A stretch of DNA of 64,000 nt, from contig NZ_FMTL01000002.1 in assembly GCF_900099645.1 (NCBI RefSeq), positions 994,334 through 1,058,333 on the forward strand, written 5' to 3'. The notes beneath the pieces are model-generated. The model made no database searches. It saw only the letters and a program-made list of their open reading frames with translations, and had not been told where the DNA came from. The stretch is from Pseudomonas peli (lineage in GTDB: Bacteria > Pseudomonadota > Gammaproteobacteria > Pseudomonadales > Pseudomonadaceae). Position numbers and translations under genes: made by a program. Below, piece after piece: positions 8,943-20,350 of this stretch (positions are counted from its first letter, which is position 1; each line of letters begins with the position of its first letter).

Positions 8943-9580
8943 AGCAGAAAACTCCGTAAATCAGCGTCGGTGATGCTGGTGTCCCAGGCTTGATCAAATT
9001 GTGCACGGCGCTGGCGATTGCGGCCGGGGTCTTGGTACAGGGCATAGCCGCTGGCCTGGCCAATTTCTGGCAAGAGCAGCAAGCCGCGATCATCGGCCAA
9101 CAGAAACGCCAGCTCCTCACTAGGGTAGTCCGGGTGCAGCTTGCGGATCTGCAGGTTGCTCGATAGCCGGCGCGAAAGGCTGAGCAGGCGGTGGCCTTCC
9201 TTGACTGCACGGCTTGGGTCGCGCAGCAGAATGCGCAGTTGGTTGCGCGGGCTGGCCAGCAGAAAACGCGTGCAGGCGTCTTGCACACTACTGTGGTGAT
9301 AGAGCCAAGGCTCCAGGTCGTGACTGTAGATGCACAGGCTGCGCTGTGCTTGTTGCAACAGGGCCAGTGCGTGGGAGCGAGCTTGTTCAGGCTGGCTGAA
9401 GCGTTCCAGCGTGGTATGTGCGCCGAGGGTAAATGGCGCCGGCTCCGCTCGTGGGCTATCCGGGCTGGGGCTGCCCGGATTGTGCACAGCAAAACGCCCC
9501 GGTGACTGAAACTCGATGGCAGGGAGCTCTATGGGCTCCACCGGCTCGGTAGGGTCACTCGGGGCGTTTTCGTCGTTCAT
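8939..9580 (-). CDS. PLD-like (DUF7931-type) protein
   Basis: 213 aa, with no signal peptide and an acidic Pro-rich N-terminus (about residues 1-55). The rest (QAQRSLCIYSHDLEPWLYHH, NQLRILLRDP, LLLLPEIGQASGYAL) resembles the phospholipase-D-like domain found in many pseudomonad proteins, but the HxKxxxxD catalytic motif is not seen, so enzymatic activity is doubtful. It lies between a GNAT gene (8 bp gap) and the secretin-domain gene (4-bp overlap), in the roxA-GNAT-this-secretin operon. Exact role unknown. Confidence 0.7.
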   Translation of the reverse strand: MNDENAPSDPTEPVEPIELPAIEFQSPGRFAVHNPGSPSPDSPRAEPAPFTLGAHTTLERFSQPEQARSHALALLQQAQRSLCIYSHDLEPWLYHHSSVQDACTRFLLASPRNQLRILLRDPSRAVKEGHRLLSLSRRLSSNLQIRKLHPDYPSEELAFLLADDRGLLLLPEIGQASGYALYQDPGRNRQRRAQFDQAWDTSITDADLRSFLL

Positions 9581-9588
9581 CTTGGCCT

Positions 9589-10014
9589 CTAGGCGCTATG
9601 ACGCACCATGTCCACGTGGGGGATGCCGGCGTCGAGGTATTCCCCGCTGACGATGGCAAACCCGAGCTTTTCATAGAAGGCAGTAGCGTGCACCTGGGCG
9701 CTGAGCATTTGTTGCGTCAGGCCGCGTTTTTCCGCTTCGGCGATCACCGCCTGGATCAACGCGACGCCCACGTTCAGACCGCGCCAGTCCTTGAGCACCG
9801 ACACCCGACCAATATGACCATCAGGCAATAACCGTGCGGTGCCGATCGGGTAATCGCCTTCCAACGCTAGAAAATGCACGGCATCGGCGTCTTCGGCATC
9901 CCATTCGAGCTCCGGCGGCACTGCTTGTTCCGCAATAAACACGGTTTCGCGAATGCGCCGCAGGTCAGCGTTGTCCTTCTGCCAGTCCGCCAGACGAACC
10001 TGTATCTCACTCAT
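9589..10014 (-). CDS. GNAT-family N-acetyltransferase
   Basis: 141 aa when started at MSEIQVRLADWQ; this ATG overlaps the roxA stop (ATGAGTGA), which supports translational coupling. GNAT motif A is evident (IGRVSVLKDWRGLNVGVALIQAVIAEAE, with the R/Q-x-x-G-x-G/A acetyl-CoA loop), preceded by FLALEGDYPIGTARLL and followed by LSAQVHATAFYEKLGF. This is the ElaA/YjcF-like single-domain layout. The acetyl acceptor is unknown. Its position next to a ribosomal-protein hydroxylase is suggestive only. Confidence 0.88.
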   Translation of the reverse strand: MSEIQVRLADWQKDNADLRRIRETVFIAEQAVPPELEWDAEDADAVHFLALEGDYPIGTARLLPDGHIGRVSVLKDWRGLNVGVALIQAVIAEAEKRGLTQQMLSAQVHATAFYEKLGFAIVSGEYLDAGIPHVDMVRHSA

Positions 10015-11173
10015 CAGCAAACTCCAGGCTGCCTTGTTTGACCAGTTCAACCAACAGGTTACGCCCTTCGTCATCGGCGAGCCACGCGCCGAGGTTTTCG
10101 ATATGCAGGGCGTCGGCCGCGCACACCAGCTTCAGCAGTTCACGCAGGCTGGCAGACAGCAGGCGGCTCTGGCCACTGGCGAACAGCACCAGGTCGTCAC
10201 CGACTTCTGACCAGGCCATGCGCGCGCTGGGATTGCGGATCAGGATTGCGCCATTTTCCAGGCTGCCGAGGAAGCCTTCTTCGTCGATCTCGATGCCGGC
10301 AATCAGCTCTGGATACTTGGGTTCGGTCATAAACTGGCCGAACCAGGTCATCAGCAGCCGCTCATCGCTCATGTGTTCGGTGAGTAGGGCCTTGAGGCGA
10401 TCCAGGGCGTCTCGCTGGATCTGCGTCGGGTCGCTGGTCGGCTGCGCGTCAGCGTCGCTGTAGCGCTCTTCGTCAGGCAGGAACTGGCCGAGAAAGTCGG
10501 TGAAATGGGTGAGAACTTCAGCTGCGCTTGGCGCACGGAAGCCTACGGAATACGTCATACAGTCATCCTCAGCGGTACCACAGTGGGCCAGAAGCGGCGG
10601 CAGATAGAGCATGTCGCCGGGTTCCAGAACCCATTCTTCAGTTTTAACGAATTCAGCGAGGATCTTCAGATCCGCGTGTTGCAGCATTGGGCTGTCGGAA
10701 TCGCACACCTGACCGACCTGCCAGCGGCGCTTGCCGTAACCCTGCAAGAGGAACACATCGTAGTTGTCGAAGTGCGGGCCCACGCCGCCGCCCGGTACGG
10801 CGAAGCTGACCATCACGTCATCGATGCGCCACTTGGGCAGAAATTTGAACTCTTCCAGCAGTACGGCGACTTCCGGTACGAACTGGTCGACGGCCTGCAC
10901 CAGTAGGGTCCAGTCGCGCTCGGGCAGCTCAGCGAAGGCGTCTTCTGCGAACGGGCCGCGGCGCAGCTCCCAGGGGCGCTCGCCATGTTCGATGACCAGG
11001 CGCGATTCGACTTCTTCTTCCAGCGCCAGGCCGGCCAACTCGTCGGGGGAAATAGGGCTCTCAAAACCGGGAATGGCCTGGCGTACCAGCAGGGGTTTCT
11101 TCTGCCAGTAGTCACGCATGAACTCGCGAGCAGTAAGGCCACCCAACAGTTGCAGCGGAGTATCAGGATTCAT
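10007..11173 (-). CDS. roxA: 50S ribosomal protein L16 arginine hydroxylase (RoxA/YcfD, JmjC-cupin)
   Basis: 388 aa. This family comprises Fe(II)/2-oxoglutarate oxygenases; E. coli YcfD hydroxylates an arginine of ribosomal protein L16. The iron ligands are visible as H134-x-D136 (GPHFDNYDVFLLQ) and distal H197 (LPPLLAHCGTAEDD), and the 2OG-binding side as YGKRRW. A C-terminal winged-helix region follows. It begins MNPDTPLQLLGGLTAREF. It heads a minus-strand operon with the GNAT, PLD-like and secretin-domain genes, and lies downstream of purB, separated by a terminator. Confidence 0.9.
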   Translation of the reverse strand: MNPDTPLQLLGGLTAREFMRDYWQKKPLLVRQAIPGFESPISPDELAGLALEEEVESRLVIEHGERPWELRRGPFAEDAFAELPERDWTLLVQAVDQFVPEVAVLLEEFKFLPKWRIDDVMVSFAVPGGGVGPHFDNYDVFLLQGYGKRRWQVGQVCDSDSPMLQHADLKILAEFVKTEEWVLEPGDMLYLPPLLAHCGTAEDDCMTYSVGFRAPSAAEVLTHFTDFLGQFLPDEERYSDADAQPTSDPTQIQRDALDRLKALLTEHMSDERLLMTWFGQFMTEPKYPELIAGIEIDEEGFLGSLENGAILIRNPSARMAWSEVGDDLVLFASGQSRLLSASLRELLKLVCAADALHIENLGAWLADDEGRNLLVELVKQGSLEFADE

Positions 11174-11204
11174 CGCTAAGCCCTTGAAGTAAGTAAATAC
11201 CCAT

Positions 11205-11233
11205 AAATAAAAACGCCCGGCGCAGCCGGGCGT
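11205..11233 (-). terminator. Rho-independent terminator of purB
   Basis: The stem ACGCCCGGC / GCCGGGCGT with a 3-nt loop is followed on the minus strand by TTTTTATTT. It lies about 19 bp after the purB stop. Confidence 0.9.
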
Positions 11234-11251
11234 CTGGGAGGCTGTTGCCGG

Positions 11252-12664
<1,413 letters not shown>

Positions 12665-12708
12665 TCATACATGAAATTGACAGCTGAATCGCGATTGGCT
12701 GCGACCGT

Positions 12709-13569
12709 TCAGCCGCGTTTACTTCGAGCAATCGACAGCAGGCTGGCGCTGAAAATCAACGCCGCACCGATCAGAGAGGTCAAATCCGGGGTTTCCCCCC
12801 AGCGCAGCCAGGCAATCAGCCCAGCAAACACAATCGCCAGGTAGGCGAAGGGGCCAATCAGCCCTGGTGGTGCCAGGCCATAGGCTTTAGACATGATGAT
12901 CTGACTGGCTGTGGCTAGCAGGCCGATCACTAGGAGCAAGCCCAGCTCATGCTGGGTCATCGGTTGCCAGGCCCAGGTCAGCGGGATGGCCGAGATCAGT
13001 GCACTGAACAGGGAAAAGTAGAAGACGATGCGAAAAGCCGGCTCTGTGTCGCTCATTTCGCGGATCGAGACAAAGGCGAATGCGGCCAGCACACTGGCTG
13101 CAAGGCCGATCAGGGCCTGACTGTCGAGCAATGCAGCGGAGGGTTTGGCCACTAACAGTACGCCAACCAGGCCGATGCCAGTGGTTAGCAGCATGCGTTT
13201 ACTGAGCGGCTCTTTCAGCCACCACCAGGCGATCAGCGGGGTGAATACCGGCGCCGAGTAGGTGAACAGCATCGCGTCGGCCAGTGGCAGGTGGGCAATG
13301 GCGTAGAAGAAGCAGTACATCGCCGCCAGTCCATAGGTGGTGCGCCACAGGTGAGACTTCAAGCGGGTGGTCTTGAGCGGGCCAACCCCCTTGAGCAAGA
13401 CCAGCGGCATAAAGAACAGCACGCCAACCAGGTTGCGAAAGAACACCACCGACTCGTTGTTGACGCTGACCGACACTTCGCGGATGCCAACGCCCATCAG
13501 GGAAAACAGCAAGGCGGAAAGCGCCAGCAAGGCAGCGCCCTGCAGCGGCTTGACCGAGCGCGTGCTCAT
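12709..13569 (-). CDS. EamA (drug/metabolite transporter) family permease
   Basis: 286 aa with about ten transmembrane helices in two EamA repeats: LQGAALLALSALLFSLMGVG starts the first and LIGLAASVLAAFAFVSIREM the second. The conserved TYSAPVFTPLIAWWWLKE segment of the RhaT/YdcZ-type DMT superfamily is present. The start MSTRSVKPLQ is chosen because the longer frame overlaps hflD. It is separated from the hflD stop by only 4 bp, so probably co-transcribed. Substrate unknown; members export amino acids, nucleosides or other metabolites. Confidence 0.85.
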   Translation of the reverse strand: MSTRSVKPLQGAALLALSALLFSLMGVGIREVSVSVNNESVVFFRNLVGVLFFMPLVLLKGVGPLKTTRLKSHLWRTTYGLAAMYCFFYAIAHLPLADAMLFTYSAPVFTPLIAWWWLKEPLSKRMLLTTGIGLVGVLLVAKPSAALLDSQALIGLAASVLAAFAFVSIREMSDTEPAFRIVFYFSLFSALISAIPLTWAWQPMTQHELGLLLVIGLLATASQIIMSKAYGLAPPGLIGPFAYLAIVFAGLIAWLRWGETPDLTSLIGAALIFSASLLSIARSKRG

Positions 13570-13573
13570 GCGC

Positions 13574-14194
13574 TCAAGACCGCAGCAGCGGGTAAAGTTC
13601 CTTGAGCAGCTTGCTACGACTGAACACCATCTGCCAGCGATGGCCGCCCAGTTGGCGCCACAGGCGCGCCGAGCGAATGCCGGCAAGCAGTAGCGCCCGG
13701 ATCTTCGCGGCATTGTTGGTCTGTTGCAGGTGGCGCATATCGCCCTGCACCTGGATGCGCTGGCGGAAGGTGCTGATGGTGTCTTGATACAGGCTGGCGC
13801 AGTTGGATATCACGTTTTCATGGGTCGGGCCGAAGTGCTCAACCTGCTGCTGCACCTGGTCAAGGCGGCTGCCCATGACTTGCAGCATATCGCCGCGCTT
13901 ATCCAGCTGACGCTCCAGCGCGAGCAGGGCCAAGGCATAACGCAATGGATCACGTTGCAGGCTGGCCGGGTCGCGCTCCAGGGCGCTGACCAGCGCGCGG
14001 TAGCCGTCACGCAGGTTGAGGTCATCGCCGCCGTAAACGTCCAGAGTGTCCTTCGGATCGCGTACTAGCAGGCTGTTGATCATGCAGGCCACGGCGGGCT
14101 CGCCGATCTGGCCGGTACGCGCCAGCTTGTCGACCAATACGGCTGATTCGAATACCGCGCCGAGGGCGATCAGTTGCTCGCGGATAGGATTCAC
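13574..14194 (-). CDS. hflD: High-frequency lysogenization protein HflD homologue
   Basis: 206 aa, all-helical, membrane-associated; in E. coli HflD binds phage lambda CII and is encoded next to mnmA and purB, as here. The start is taken as GTG at 14194 ([21 protein letters not shown]): it overlaps the mnmA stop as GTGA and has GGAG 8 nt upstream, and it gives the family length. An ATG eight codons earlier would sit inside mnmA. Its cellular role beyond the lambda interaction is unclear. Confidence 0.9.
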   Translation of the reverse strand: MNPIREQLIALGAVFESAVLVDKLARTGQIGEPAVACMINSLLVRDPKDTLDVYGGDDLNLRDGYRALVSALERDPASLQRDPLRYALALLALERQLDKRGDMLQVMGSRLDQVQQQVEHFGPTHENVISNCASLYQDTISTFRQRIQVQGDMRHLQQTNNAAKIRALLLAGIRSARLWRQLGGHRWQMVFSRSKLLKELYPLLRS

Positions 14195-15309
14195 GCCGTT
14201 TGCTCCCGCACAGTCCATGGTTCAGCGGTTTCAATCACGCCGCCACCCAGGCAGATTTCACCGTCGTAGAACACCACGGACTGGCCCGGGGTCACGGCGC
14301 GCTGCGGTTCATTGAATACAGCGCGGTAGCCGCTGGCGGTTTTCTCCAGCGTGCAGGTCTGATCGCTCTGGCGATAGCGCACCTTGGCTGTCAGCTCACG
14401 CGGCGTGCTCAGATCAATCGGGTTGACCCAGTAAATTTCCGAGGCGAGCAGGGCGCGGCTGAACAGCCATGGGTGTTCATTACCCTGACCAACCACCAGC
14501 ACATTGCGGCTCAGGTCCTTGTGCAGGACATACCAGGGCTCGTCACTGGCGTCTTTCAAACCGCCAATGCCCAGTCCCTGGCGCTGACCGATGGTGTGGT
14601 ACATCAGGCCGTGATGACGGCCGATAATTTCGCCTTCGGTGGTTTCGATATTGCCGGGCTGAGCTGGCAGATACTGTTTGAGGAAGTCGCTGAAACGACG
14701 CTCGCCGATAAAGCAGATGCCGGTGGAATCCTTCTTCTTCGCCGTGGCCAGCGCATATTTCTCTGCGATGGCACGCACCGCTGGTTTTTCCAGCTCGCCG
14801 ACCGGGAATAGCGTCTTGGCGATCTGCTCGCCACCGACCGCATGCAGGAAGTAGCTCTGATCCTTATTTGGATCGAGGCCCTTGAGTAGCTCGGTGCGCC
14901 CGTCGATATCACGGCGGCGCACGTAGTGGCCGGTGGCGATCAGGTCGGCGCCGAGCATCAGGGCGTAGTCGAGGAAGGCTTTGAACTTAATTTCGCGGTT
15001 ACACAGGATGTCTGGGTTCGGTGTGCGTCCAGCCTTGTATTCGGCCAAAAAGTGCTCGAACACGTTGTCCCAGTATTCGGCAGCAAAGTTGGCGGTGTGC
15101 AGCTTGATGCCAATCTTGTCGCACACGGCCTGGGCGTCAGCCAGGTCATCCATGGCGGTGCAGTATTCGGTGCCGTCGTCTTCGTCCCAGTTCTTCATAA
15201 ACAGGCCTTCGACCTGATAACCCTGTTCAAGCAGGAGCAGGGCGGAAACCGAGGAGTCGACGCCGCCGGACATACCGACGATTACGCGCTGAGTAGTTGG
15301 ATCTGGCAT
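14191..15309 (-). CDS. mnmA: tRNA-specific 2-thiouridylase
   Basis: 372 aa. It adenylates and thiolates U34 of tRNA-Lys, -Glu and -Gln, receiving sulfur through TusDCBE, whose genes lie at 34.7-36.1 kb. The PP-loop [13 protein letters not shown] (about residues 13-25), the [12 protein letters not shown] catalytic-Cys segment and the second cysteine region [13 protein letters not shown] are visible. Start: ATG at 15309; a GTG five codons upstream is possible and neither has a clear Shine-Dalgarno. It overlaps hflD by 4 bp, giving an mnmA-hflD-EamA-purB order. Confidence 0.95.
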   Translation of the reverse strand: MPDPTTQRVIVGMSGGVDSSVSALLLLEQGYQVEGLFMKNWDEDDGTEYCTAMDDLADAQAVCDKIGIKLHTANFAAEYWDNVFEHFLAEYKAGRTPNPDILCNREIKFKAFLDYALMLGADLIATGHYVRRRDIDGRTELLKGLDPNKDQSYFLHAVGGEQIAKTLFPVGELEKPAVRAIAEKYALATAKKKDSTGICFIGERRFSDFLKQYLPAQPGNIETTEGEIIGRHHGLMYHTIGQRQGLGIGGLKDASDEPWYVLHKDLSRNVLVVGQGNEHPWLFSRALLASEIYWVNPIDLSTPRELTAKVRYRQSDQTCTLEKTASGYRAVFNEPQRAVTPGQSVVFYDGEICLGGGVIETAEPWTVREQTA

Positions 15310-15369
15310 GGGGATACTGGGCACGGGCTTAAAAAGAGGGCGATTCTAGCAGGCGTAGAGCTGTGGCCG

Positions 15370-15810
15370 TTAATCGCGGATCAGGCTCAGGGGAAAACAC
15401 TGGCCAGCCAGGTAGTCATCAATGCAGCGCAATACCAGCTCGCTGCGCCAGCGCTCGGGCTGCGCGGCCAGTTCGTCACGGCTTAGCCAGCGCGGGCCGA
15501 TGATGCCGTCATCCAGCGGATAATTGGGCCGCTGTTGCAAGGGTTTGGCGGCAAAACACACGCGCTGGTAGGTGATGCCGTTACTGGGGGCGGTGTACAG
15601 GTAAATGCCAGTAACGCCAGTCAGCTCGACATCCCAGCCGGTCTCTTCGAGGGTTTCGCGCAGCGCCGCCTGCAACAGGCTCTCGTTGGCTTCCAGGTGA
15701 CCGGCTGGCTGATTGAACACAGCGCGACCTTCGGCCATTTCTTCGACCAACAGAAAACGGCCCTGGTCTTCAATGACCGTGGCCACGGTGATATGCGGCT
15801 GCCACTGCAT
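15370..15810 (-). CDS. Nudix hydrolase (NudJ-like)
   Basis: 146 aa. The Nudix box is complete (GHLEANESLLQAALRETLEETGW, abridged: G-x5-E-x7-REx-x-EE-x-G). The N-terminus HITVATVIEDQGRFLLVEE and the WLSRDEL segment are as in NudJ, the phosphatase that acts on HMP-pyrophosphate and nucleoside di/triphosphates. NudJ sits next to mnmA in enterobacteria too, which supports this assignment. It lies 60 bp upstream of mnmA and probably heads its operon. Confidence 0.88.
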   Translation of the reverse strand: MQWQPHITVATVIEDQGRFLLVEEMAEGRAVFNQPAGHLEANESLLQAALRETLEETGWDVELTGVTGIYLYTAPSNGITYQRVCFAAKPLQQRPNYPLDDGIIGPRWLSRDELAAQPERWRSELVLRCIDDYLAGQCFPLSLIRD

Positions 15811-15870
15811 AAACGTGCTACCTGTTATGAGAAAAGGCGATCTTATCCTGATTCGGTCTACCCTGAATGC

Positions 15871-15899
15871 ACAAACCCCGGCACATGGCCGGGGTTTGT
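15871..15899 (-). terminator. Hairpin terminator after idh
   Basis: A 12-bp stem (ACAAACCCCGGC / GCCGGGGTTTGT) with a 5-nt loop lies 37 bp past the idh stop and before the Nudix gene. It lacks a long T run on the minus strand. Confidence 0.65.
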
Positions 15900-15935
15900 G
15901 GTGTTGCTGTGCCCGAGGGAACAGGGCGCTACGTT

Positions 15936-18161
15936 TTAGTTCAGCGCAGCGAGTGCGGCATTGAAGGTCGCGCTTGGGCGCATGACCTGGCTGGTCAGTT
16001 GCGGGTTGGAGCGGTAGTAGCCACCGATGTCCACGGGCTTGCCCTGCACAGCGCTGAGCTCGGCAACAATGGTTGCTTCATTCTCGGTCAGGTTTTTGGC
16101 CAGCGGCGCGAACTGCGCTTTCAACTCAGCATCATCGTTCTGTGCGGCCAGCTCCTGAGCCCAGTACAGCGCCAGGTAGAAGTGGCTGCCACGGTTGTCC
16201 AGCTCGCCGGTTTTGCGCGATGGAGACTTGTTGTTGTCGAGCAGTTTGCCGGTGGCCGCATCGAGGGTTTTGCCCAGCAGTTTGGCTTTCGGGTTGTTGG
16301 TCTTAATCCCGGTTTCTTCCAGGGAAACCGCCAGGGCCAGGAACTCACCGAGCGAGTCCCAGCGCAGGTGGTTTTCTTCGATCAGCTGCTGCACGTGCTT
16401 GGGTGCAGAGCCGCCAGCACCGGTTTCGTACATGCCGCCACCGGCCATCAGCGGGACGATGGAGAGCATTTTGGCCGAGGTGCCCAGTTCCATGATCGGG
16501 AACAGGTCGGTCAGGTAGTCGCGCAGTACGTTGCCGGTTACCGAAATGGTGTCCTGGCCGCGGATAAGGCGCTCCATGCTGACGCGGATGGCCTGGTTGT
16601 AGTCCATAACGCGGATGTCCAGGCCGGTCAGGTCATGTTCCTGCAGGTAGGCTTCAACCTTCTTCTGCAGTTCGCGGTCGTGGGCGCGCTCCGGGTCCAG
16701 CCAGAAGATTGCTGGGGTGTTGGACTGGCGAGCGCGGGTCACGGCCAGCTTGACCCAGTCGCGGATCGGCGCATCTTTGGTCTGGCAGGCACGCCAGATG
16801 TCGCCGGCTTCGACTTCATGCTGCATCAGCACAGTGCCGTCGGCTGCTACGACACGCATGATGCCGCCTTCGGTCAATTCGAAGGTCTTGTCGTGGGAGC
16901 CGTATTCTTCGGCCTTCTGGGCCATCAGACCGACGTTCGGCACGCTGCCCATGCTGGTCGGGTCGAACGCGCCGTTGGTTTTGCAGAAATTGATCATTTC
17001 CTGGTAAATGCGGGCGTAGGTGCTTTCCGGCATCACCGCTTTGGTGTCTTTGAGCTTGCCATCCTTGCCCCACATCTGCCCGGAGCTGCGAATCATCGCT
17101 GGCATCGAAGCGTCGACGATTACGTCGCTAGGGATGTGCAGGTTGGTGACGCCCTTGACTGAGTCGACCATGGCCATTTCCGGGCGATGGCTGTAGCAGG
17201 CATGGATGTCATCGAGAATTTCTTCTTGGCGCGAGGCGGGCAGGGATTTGATCTTGTCGTAGACGCTGCTGATGCCGTTGTTCGGGTTGACGCCCAGCTC
17301 TTTGAACAGCTCGCCGTATTTGTCGAATACATCTTTGTAGTAGACGCTGACGGCGTGGCCGAAGACGATCGGGTGGGAGACCTTCATCATGGTCGCCTTG
17401 ACGTGCAGGGACCACATCACGCCGGTTTCCTTGCAGTCCTGCAGGGTCTTCTCGAAGAACTCACGCAATTTGCGGCAGCTCATAAACATGCTGTCGAAGA
17501 CTTCGCCTTCCTGCAGGGCGAGCTGCTTCTTGACCACGACCTGACCGTTCTTGCTGACAAACTCGATGCGTACATCACCGGCCTTGGCCATGGTGATCGA
17601 CTGCTCGCTGGAGAAGAAATCGCCACCGCGCATGTAATCAGCATGGGATTGCGAGGCCATGCTCCACTTACCCATGGAGTGTGGGTGCTTACGCACGAAG
17701 GCTTTGACTGCGGCAGGTGCGCGGCGGTCAGAGTTGCCTTCACGCAGCACGGGGTTTACTGCGCTGCCAAGTACCTTGCTGTAGCGGGTACTGGCGTCTT
17801 TCTCGGCGTCAGTTTGCGGGTCTTCCGGGAAGTTCGGGACGTTATAGCCCTGGGCTTGCAGCTCGGCGATTGCGCCTTTGAGCTGCGGCACCGAGGCGCT
17901 GATGTTCGGTAATTTGATGATGTTGGCATCTGGCGAGGTGGCCAGTACAGCCAGCTTGGCGAGGTCGTCGGCGATTTGCTTGTCAGCATCCAACTGGTCG
18001 GCAAAGCTTGCGAGGATGCGCCCTGCAAGAGAGATGTCGCGTGTTTCGACGGCAATCTCAGCAGAGGCTGCGAAGGCTTCTACAATAGGCAGAAGCGAAT
18101 AGGTCGCAAGGGCTGGGGCTTCGTCGGTGAAGGTGTAGATGATCTTCGAGGGGGTGGACAT
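15936..18161 (-). CDS. idh: Monomeric NADP-dependent isocitrate dehydrogenase
   Basis: 741 aa, exactly the usual size of the monomeric IDH-II class. It oxidatively decarboxylates isocitrate to 2-oxoglutarate in the TCA cycle. The start is [18 protein letters not shown]; the frame is open for 97 more codons but that stretch has no family similarity. Conserved segments include [20 protein letters not shown], the metal/substrate region [16 protein letters not shown] and the C-terminal [19 protein letters not shown]. Divergent from icd, 362 bp away. Many pseudomonads carry both enzymes and regulate the flux split at isocitrate with AceA. Confidence 0.97.
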   Translation of the reverse strand: MSTPSKIIYTFTDEAPALATYSLLPIVEAFAASAEIAVETRDISLAGRILASFADQLDADKQIADDLAKLAVLATSPDANIIKLPNISASVPQLKGAIAELQAQGYNVPNFPEDPQTDAEKDASTRYSKVLGSAVNPVLREGNSDRRAPAAVKAFVRKHPHSMGKWSMASQSHADYMRGGDFFSSEQSITMAKAGDVRIEFVSKNGQVVVKKQLALQEGEVFDSMFMSCRKLREFFEKTLQDCKETGVMWSLHVKATMMKVSHPIVFGHAVSVYYKDVFDKYGELFKELGVNPNNGISSVYDKIKSLPASRQEEILDDIHACYSHRPEMAMVDSVKGVTNLHIPSDVIVDASMPAMIRSSGQMWGKDGKLKDTKAVMPESTYARIYQEMINFCKTNGAFDPTSMGSVPNVGLMAQKAEEYGSHDKTFELTEGGIMRVVAADGTVLMQHEVEAGDIWRACQTKDAPIRDWVKLAVTRARQSNTPAIFWLDPERAHDRELQKKVEAYLQEHDLTGLDIRVMDYNQAIRVSMERLIRGQDTISVTGNVLRDYLTDLFPIMELGTSAKMLSIVPLMAGGGMYETGAGGSAPKHVQQLIEENHLRWDSLGEFLALAVSLEETGIKTNNPKAKLLGKTLDAATGKLLDNNKSPSRKTGELDNRGSHFYLALYWAQELAAQNDDAELKAQFAPLAKNLTENEATIVAELSAVQGKPVDIGGYYRSNPQLTSQVMRPSATFNAALAALN

Positions 18162-18523
18162 TCTGAGTGAACTCTCTTCTTTGCTGAGCGTGCATAGCCA
18201 CTCGATATGCGCAGGTAAGCGCTGAGGCCCATATGGATGAGCCAGAAGTCGAGGACTTGCCGCGGTGATGTTGGATGCACCAGTAGAGTGTTGAACGTTT
18301 CGAGCCGTTGAAGCGCTGTAGCAATTCGACGGTTTCAAGAGGCGGACAACCTGTTTAAACGATCCGCGCCTTATGACCTGTGAGTCATCTGCGAAGTATA
18401 CCACCGCGCTAACGCGTCGCAGAATGCCTTGGCGCATAAGACCAACGAACATATGGTTTCGCCCGATTCAAGTGGGTTACTCTGGGGCGATCTGACTGTT
18501 TTAACCACAAGACGGAGTCCAGC
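18162..18523. other. Divergent promoter region between idh and icd
   Basis: 362 bp between two divergent isocitrate dehydrogenase genes, with no credible gene inside. Both promoters must lie here, but I could not pick out convincing -35/-10 pairs. GGAG precedes icd by 7 nt. Confidence 0.5.
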
Positions 18524-19780
18524 ATGGGATACCAAAAGATCCAGGTGCCTGCCACCGGTGACAAAATCACCGTCAATGCCGATACATCCCTGAACGTACC
18601 GAACAATCCAATCATCCCTTTTATCGAAGGTGATGGTATCGGTGTCGATATCAGCCCGGTGATGATCAAAGTCGTTGATGCTGCCGTACAGAAAGCCTAC
18701 GGCGGTGAACGCAAGATCTCCTGGATGGAAGTTTACGCAGGCGAGAAAGCCACTCAGGTTTACGACCAGGACACTTGGTTGCCTCAGGAAACCCTGGATG
18801 CAGTCAAAGACTACGTCGTCTCCATCAAGGGTCCGCTGACCACACCAGTCGGTGGCGGCATCCGCTCCCTCAACGTCGCGCTGCGTCAGCAGCTTGACCT
18901 GTACGTCTGCCTGCGCCCAGTACGCTGGTTCGAAGGCGTGCCAAGCCCGGTGAAGAAGCCTGGCGATGTCGACATGACCATCTTCCGCGAGAACTCGGAA
19001 GACATCTACGCCGGTATCGAGTGGAAAGCTGGCTCGCCAGAAGCAACTAAGGTGATCAAGTTCCTCAAAGAGGAAATGGGTGTAACCAAAATTCGCTTCG
19101 ATCAGGACTGCGGTATCGGCGTTAAGCCGGTTTCCAAAGAAGGTACAAAACGTCTGGCACGTAAAGCGCTGCAGTACGTCGTCGATAACGACCGCGACTC
19201 GCTGACCATCGTGCACAAAGGCAACATCATGAAGTTCACCGAAGGTGCCTTCAAAGAGTGGGCCTACGAAATTGCCGCTGAAGAATTCGGCGCAACCTTG
19301 CTCGATGGCGGTCCTTGGATGCAGTTCAAGAACCCGAAAACCGGCAAGAACGTCATCGTTAAAGACGCCATCGCCGACGCCATGCTGCAACAGATCCTGC
19401 TGCGTCCGGCCGAGTACGACGTAATCGCCACTCTCAACCTCAATGGTGACTACCTGTCCGACGCGTTGGCGGCTGAAGTCGGTGGTATCGGTATCGCTCC
19501 AGGTGCCAACCTGTCCGACACCGTTGCGATGTTCGAAGCTACCCACGGTACTGCACCGAAGTACGCTGGCAAGGACCAGGTGAACCCAGGTTCACTGATC
19601 CTCTCCGCCGAAATGATGCTTCGTCACATGGGCTGGACCGAAGCGGCTGATCTGATCATCAAGGGTACAAATGGCGCCATCGGTGCCAAAACCGTGACCT
19701 ACGACTTCGAGCGCCTGATGGACGGTGCCAAGCTGCTGTCTTGCTCGGCATTTGGTGATGCACTGATTTCGCACATGTAA
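18524..19780 (+). CDS. icd: Dimeric NADP-dependent isocitrate dehydrogenase
   Basis: 418 aa, the E. coli-type enzyme. The phosphorylatable loop region [20 protein letters not shown] holds the substrate-binding serine and arginines, [14 protein letters not shown] contains the conserved tyrosine region, and the metal/NADP site appears as [20 protein letters not shown] and [13 protein letters not shown]. Presence of the Ser-x-Asn-x-x-Leu-Arg motif means control by AceK kinase/phosphatase is possible. No aceK is in the window. Monocistronic, with a strong terminator after it. Confidence 0.97.
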   Translation: MGYQKIQVPATGDKITVNADTSLNVPNNPIIPFIEGDGIGVDISPVMIKVVDAAVQKAYGGERKISWMEVYAGEKATQVYDQDTWLPQETLDAVKDYVVSIKGPLTTPVGGGIRSLNVALRQQLDLYVCLRPVRWFEGVPSPVKKPGDVDMTIFRENSEDIYAGIEWKAGSPEATKVIKFLKEEMGVTKIRFDQDCGIGVKPVSKEGTKRLARKALQYVVDNDRDSLTIVHKGNIMKFTEGAFKEWAYEIAAEEFGATLLDGGPWMQFKNPKTGKNVIVKDAIADAMLQQILLRPAEYDVIATLNLNGDYLSDALAAEVGGIGIAPGANLSDTVAMFEATHGTAPKYAGKDQVNPGSLILSAEMMLRHMGWTEAADLIIKGTNGAIGAKTVTYDFERLMDGAKLLSCSAFGDALISHM

Positions 19781-19798
19781 GCAAATCAGTCACATAAA

Positions 19799-19828
19799 GA
19801 AAGGCCGGTCATGTGACCGGCCTTTTTT
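19799..19828 (+). terminator. Rho-independent terminator of icd
   Basis: The stem AAGGCCGGTC / GACCGGCCTT with a short loop is followed by a T run. It starts about 20 bp past the icd stop and may also serve cspD from the other side. Confidence 0.9.
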
Positions 19829-19858
19829 GTGGGCGATTAACTGCCCAGGTAACTCTAA

Positions 19859-20122
19859 TCAGACTTCAACCGTTGAGCCCTGGTGTTGCTTGACAGCGAC
19901 GGGCGCTTCACTGGCGGCAGTAGCCGCACTGATGTTTACGGCGTGGAGTCCTTTTGGACCTTGAATAATATCGAAGCTTACCGGCTGGCCAGCCTTGAGC
20001 GTTTTATAGCCGTCCATCTGGATTGCCGAGTAGTGGGCGAACAGGTCCTCATCTCGACCATCGGCCAGGATGAACCCATAGCCTTTGGCGTTGTTGAACC
20101 ACTTGACCTTACCGCTAACCAT
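19859..20122 (-). CDS. cspD: Cold-shock-like protein CspD
   Basis: 87 aa, OB-fold. RNP1 (KGYGFI) and RNP2 (LFAHYS) are present at about residues 14-19 and 29-34. In E. coli CspD is induced in stationary phase and inhibits replication by binding single-stranded DNA; the tail here (AATAASEAPVAVKQHQGS) is longer than in CspA-type proteins, as for CspD. The start MVSGKVKWF has AGAGGG 8-9 nt upstream. It is divergent from clpSA, the usual cspD-clpS-clpA arrangement of gammaproteobacteria. Confidence 0.92.
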   Translation of the reverse strand: MVSGKVKWFNNAKGYGFILADGRDEDLFAHYSAIQMDGYKTLKAGQPVSFDIIQGPKGLHAVNISAATAASEAPVAVKQHQGSTVEV

Positions 20123-20219
20123 GCTGATATCCCTCTGCAAAGGACTCCATCACTGGAGTATCATCCACATCAATTCCACGCTTTGCTTGACGTAAGCCAG
20201 TAAAGCTGTGAAACCCCTT

Positions 20220-20238
20220 AATACCCACAGTGGGTATT
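20220..20238. promoter_or_regulatory. Palindrome in the cspD-clpS divergent region
   Basis: AATACCCACAGTGGGTATT is a perfect 9-bp inverted repeat around one central base, 98 bp upstream of cspD and 113 bp upstream of clpS. It could be an operator or a small hairpin in the cspD leader. I do not recognise the cognate regulator. Confidence 0.35.
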
Positions 20239-20350
20239 CATTGTTTGTAACACCGTTTTGCCGATAGTCAAGGCAATGCTGTAACTGGCTGAGAAGCCGT
20301 TCAAACTCTGTCTAGCACAGACTATTCGCCCATCAATGAAGCTATTCAGC

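Noticed and set aside
15867..17162. A 431-codon open frame antisense to idh
   Set aside because: Shadow of the monomeric isocitrate dehydrogenase gene; no ribosome-binding site and low-complexity composition.
18371..19546. A 391-codon open frame antisense to icd
   Set aside because: Opposite an intact conserved gene with unambiguous motifs; no independent support.
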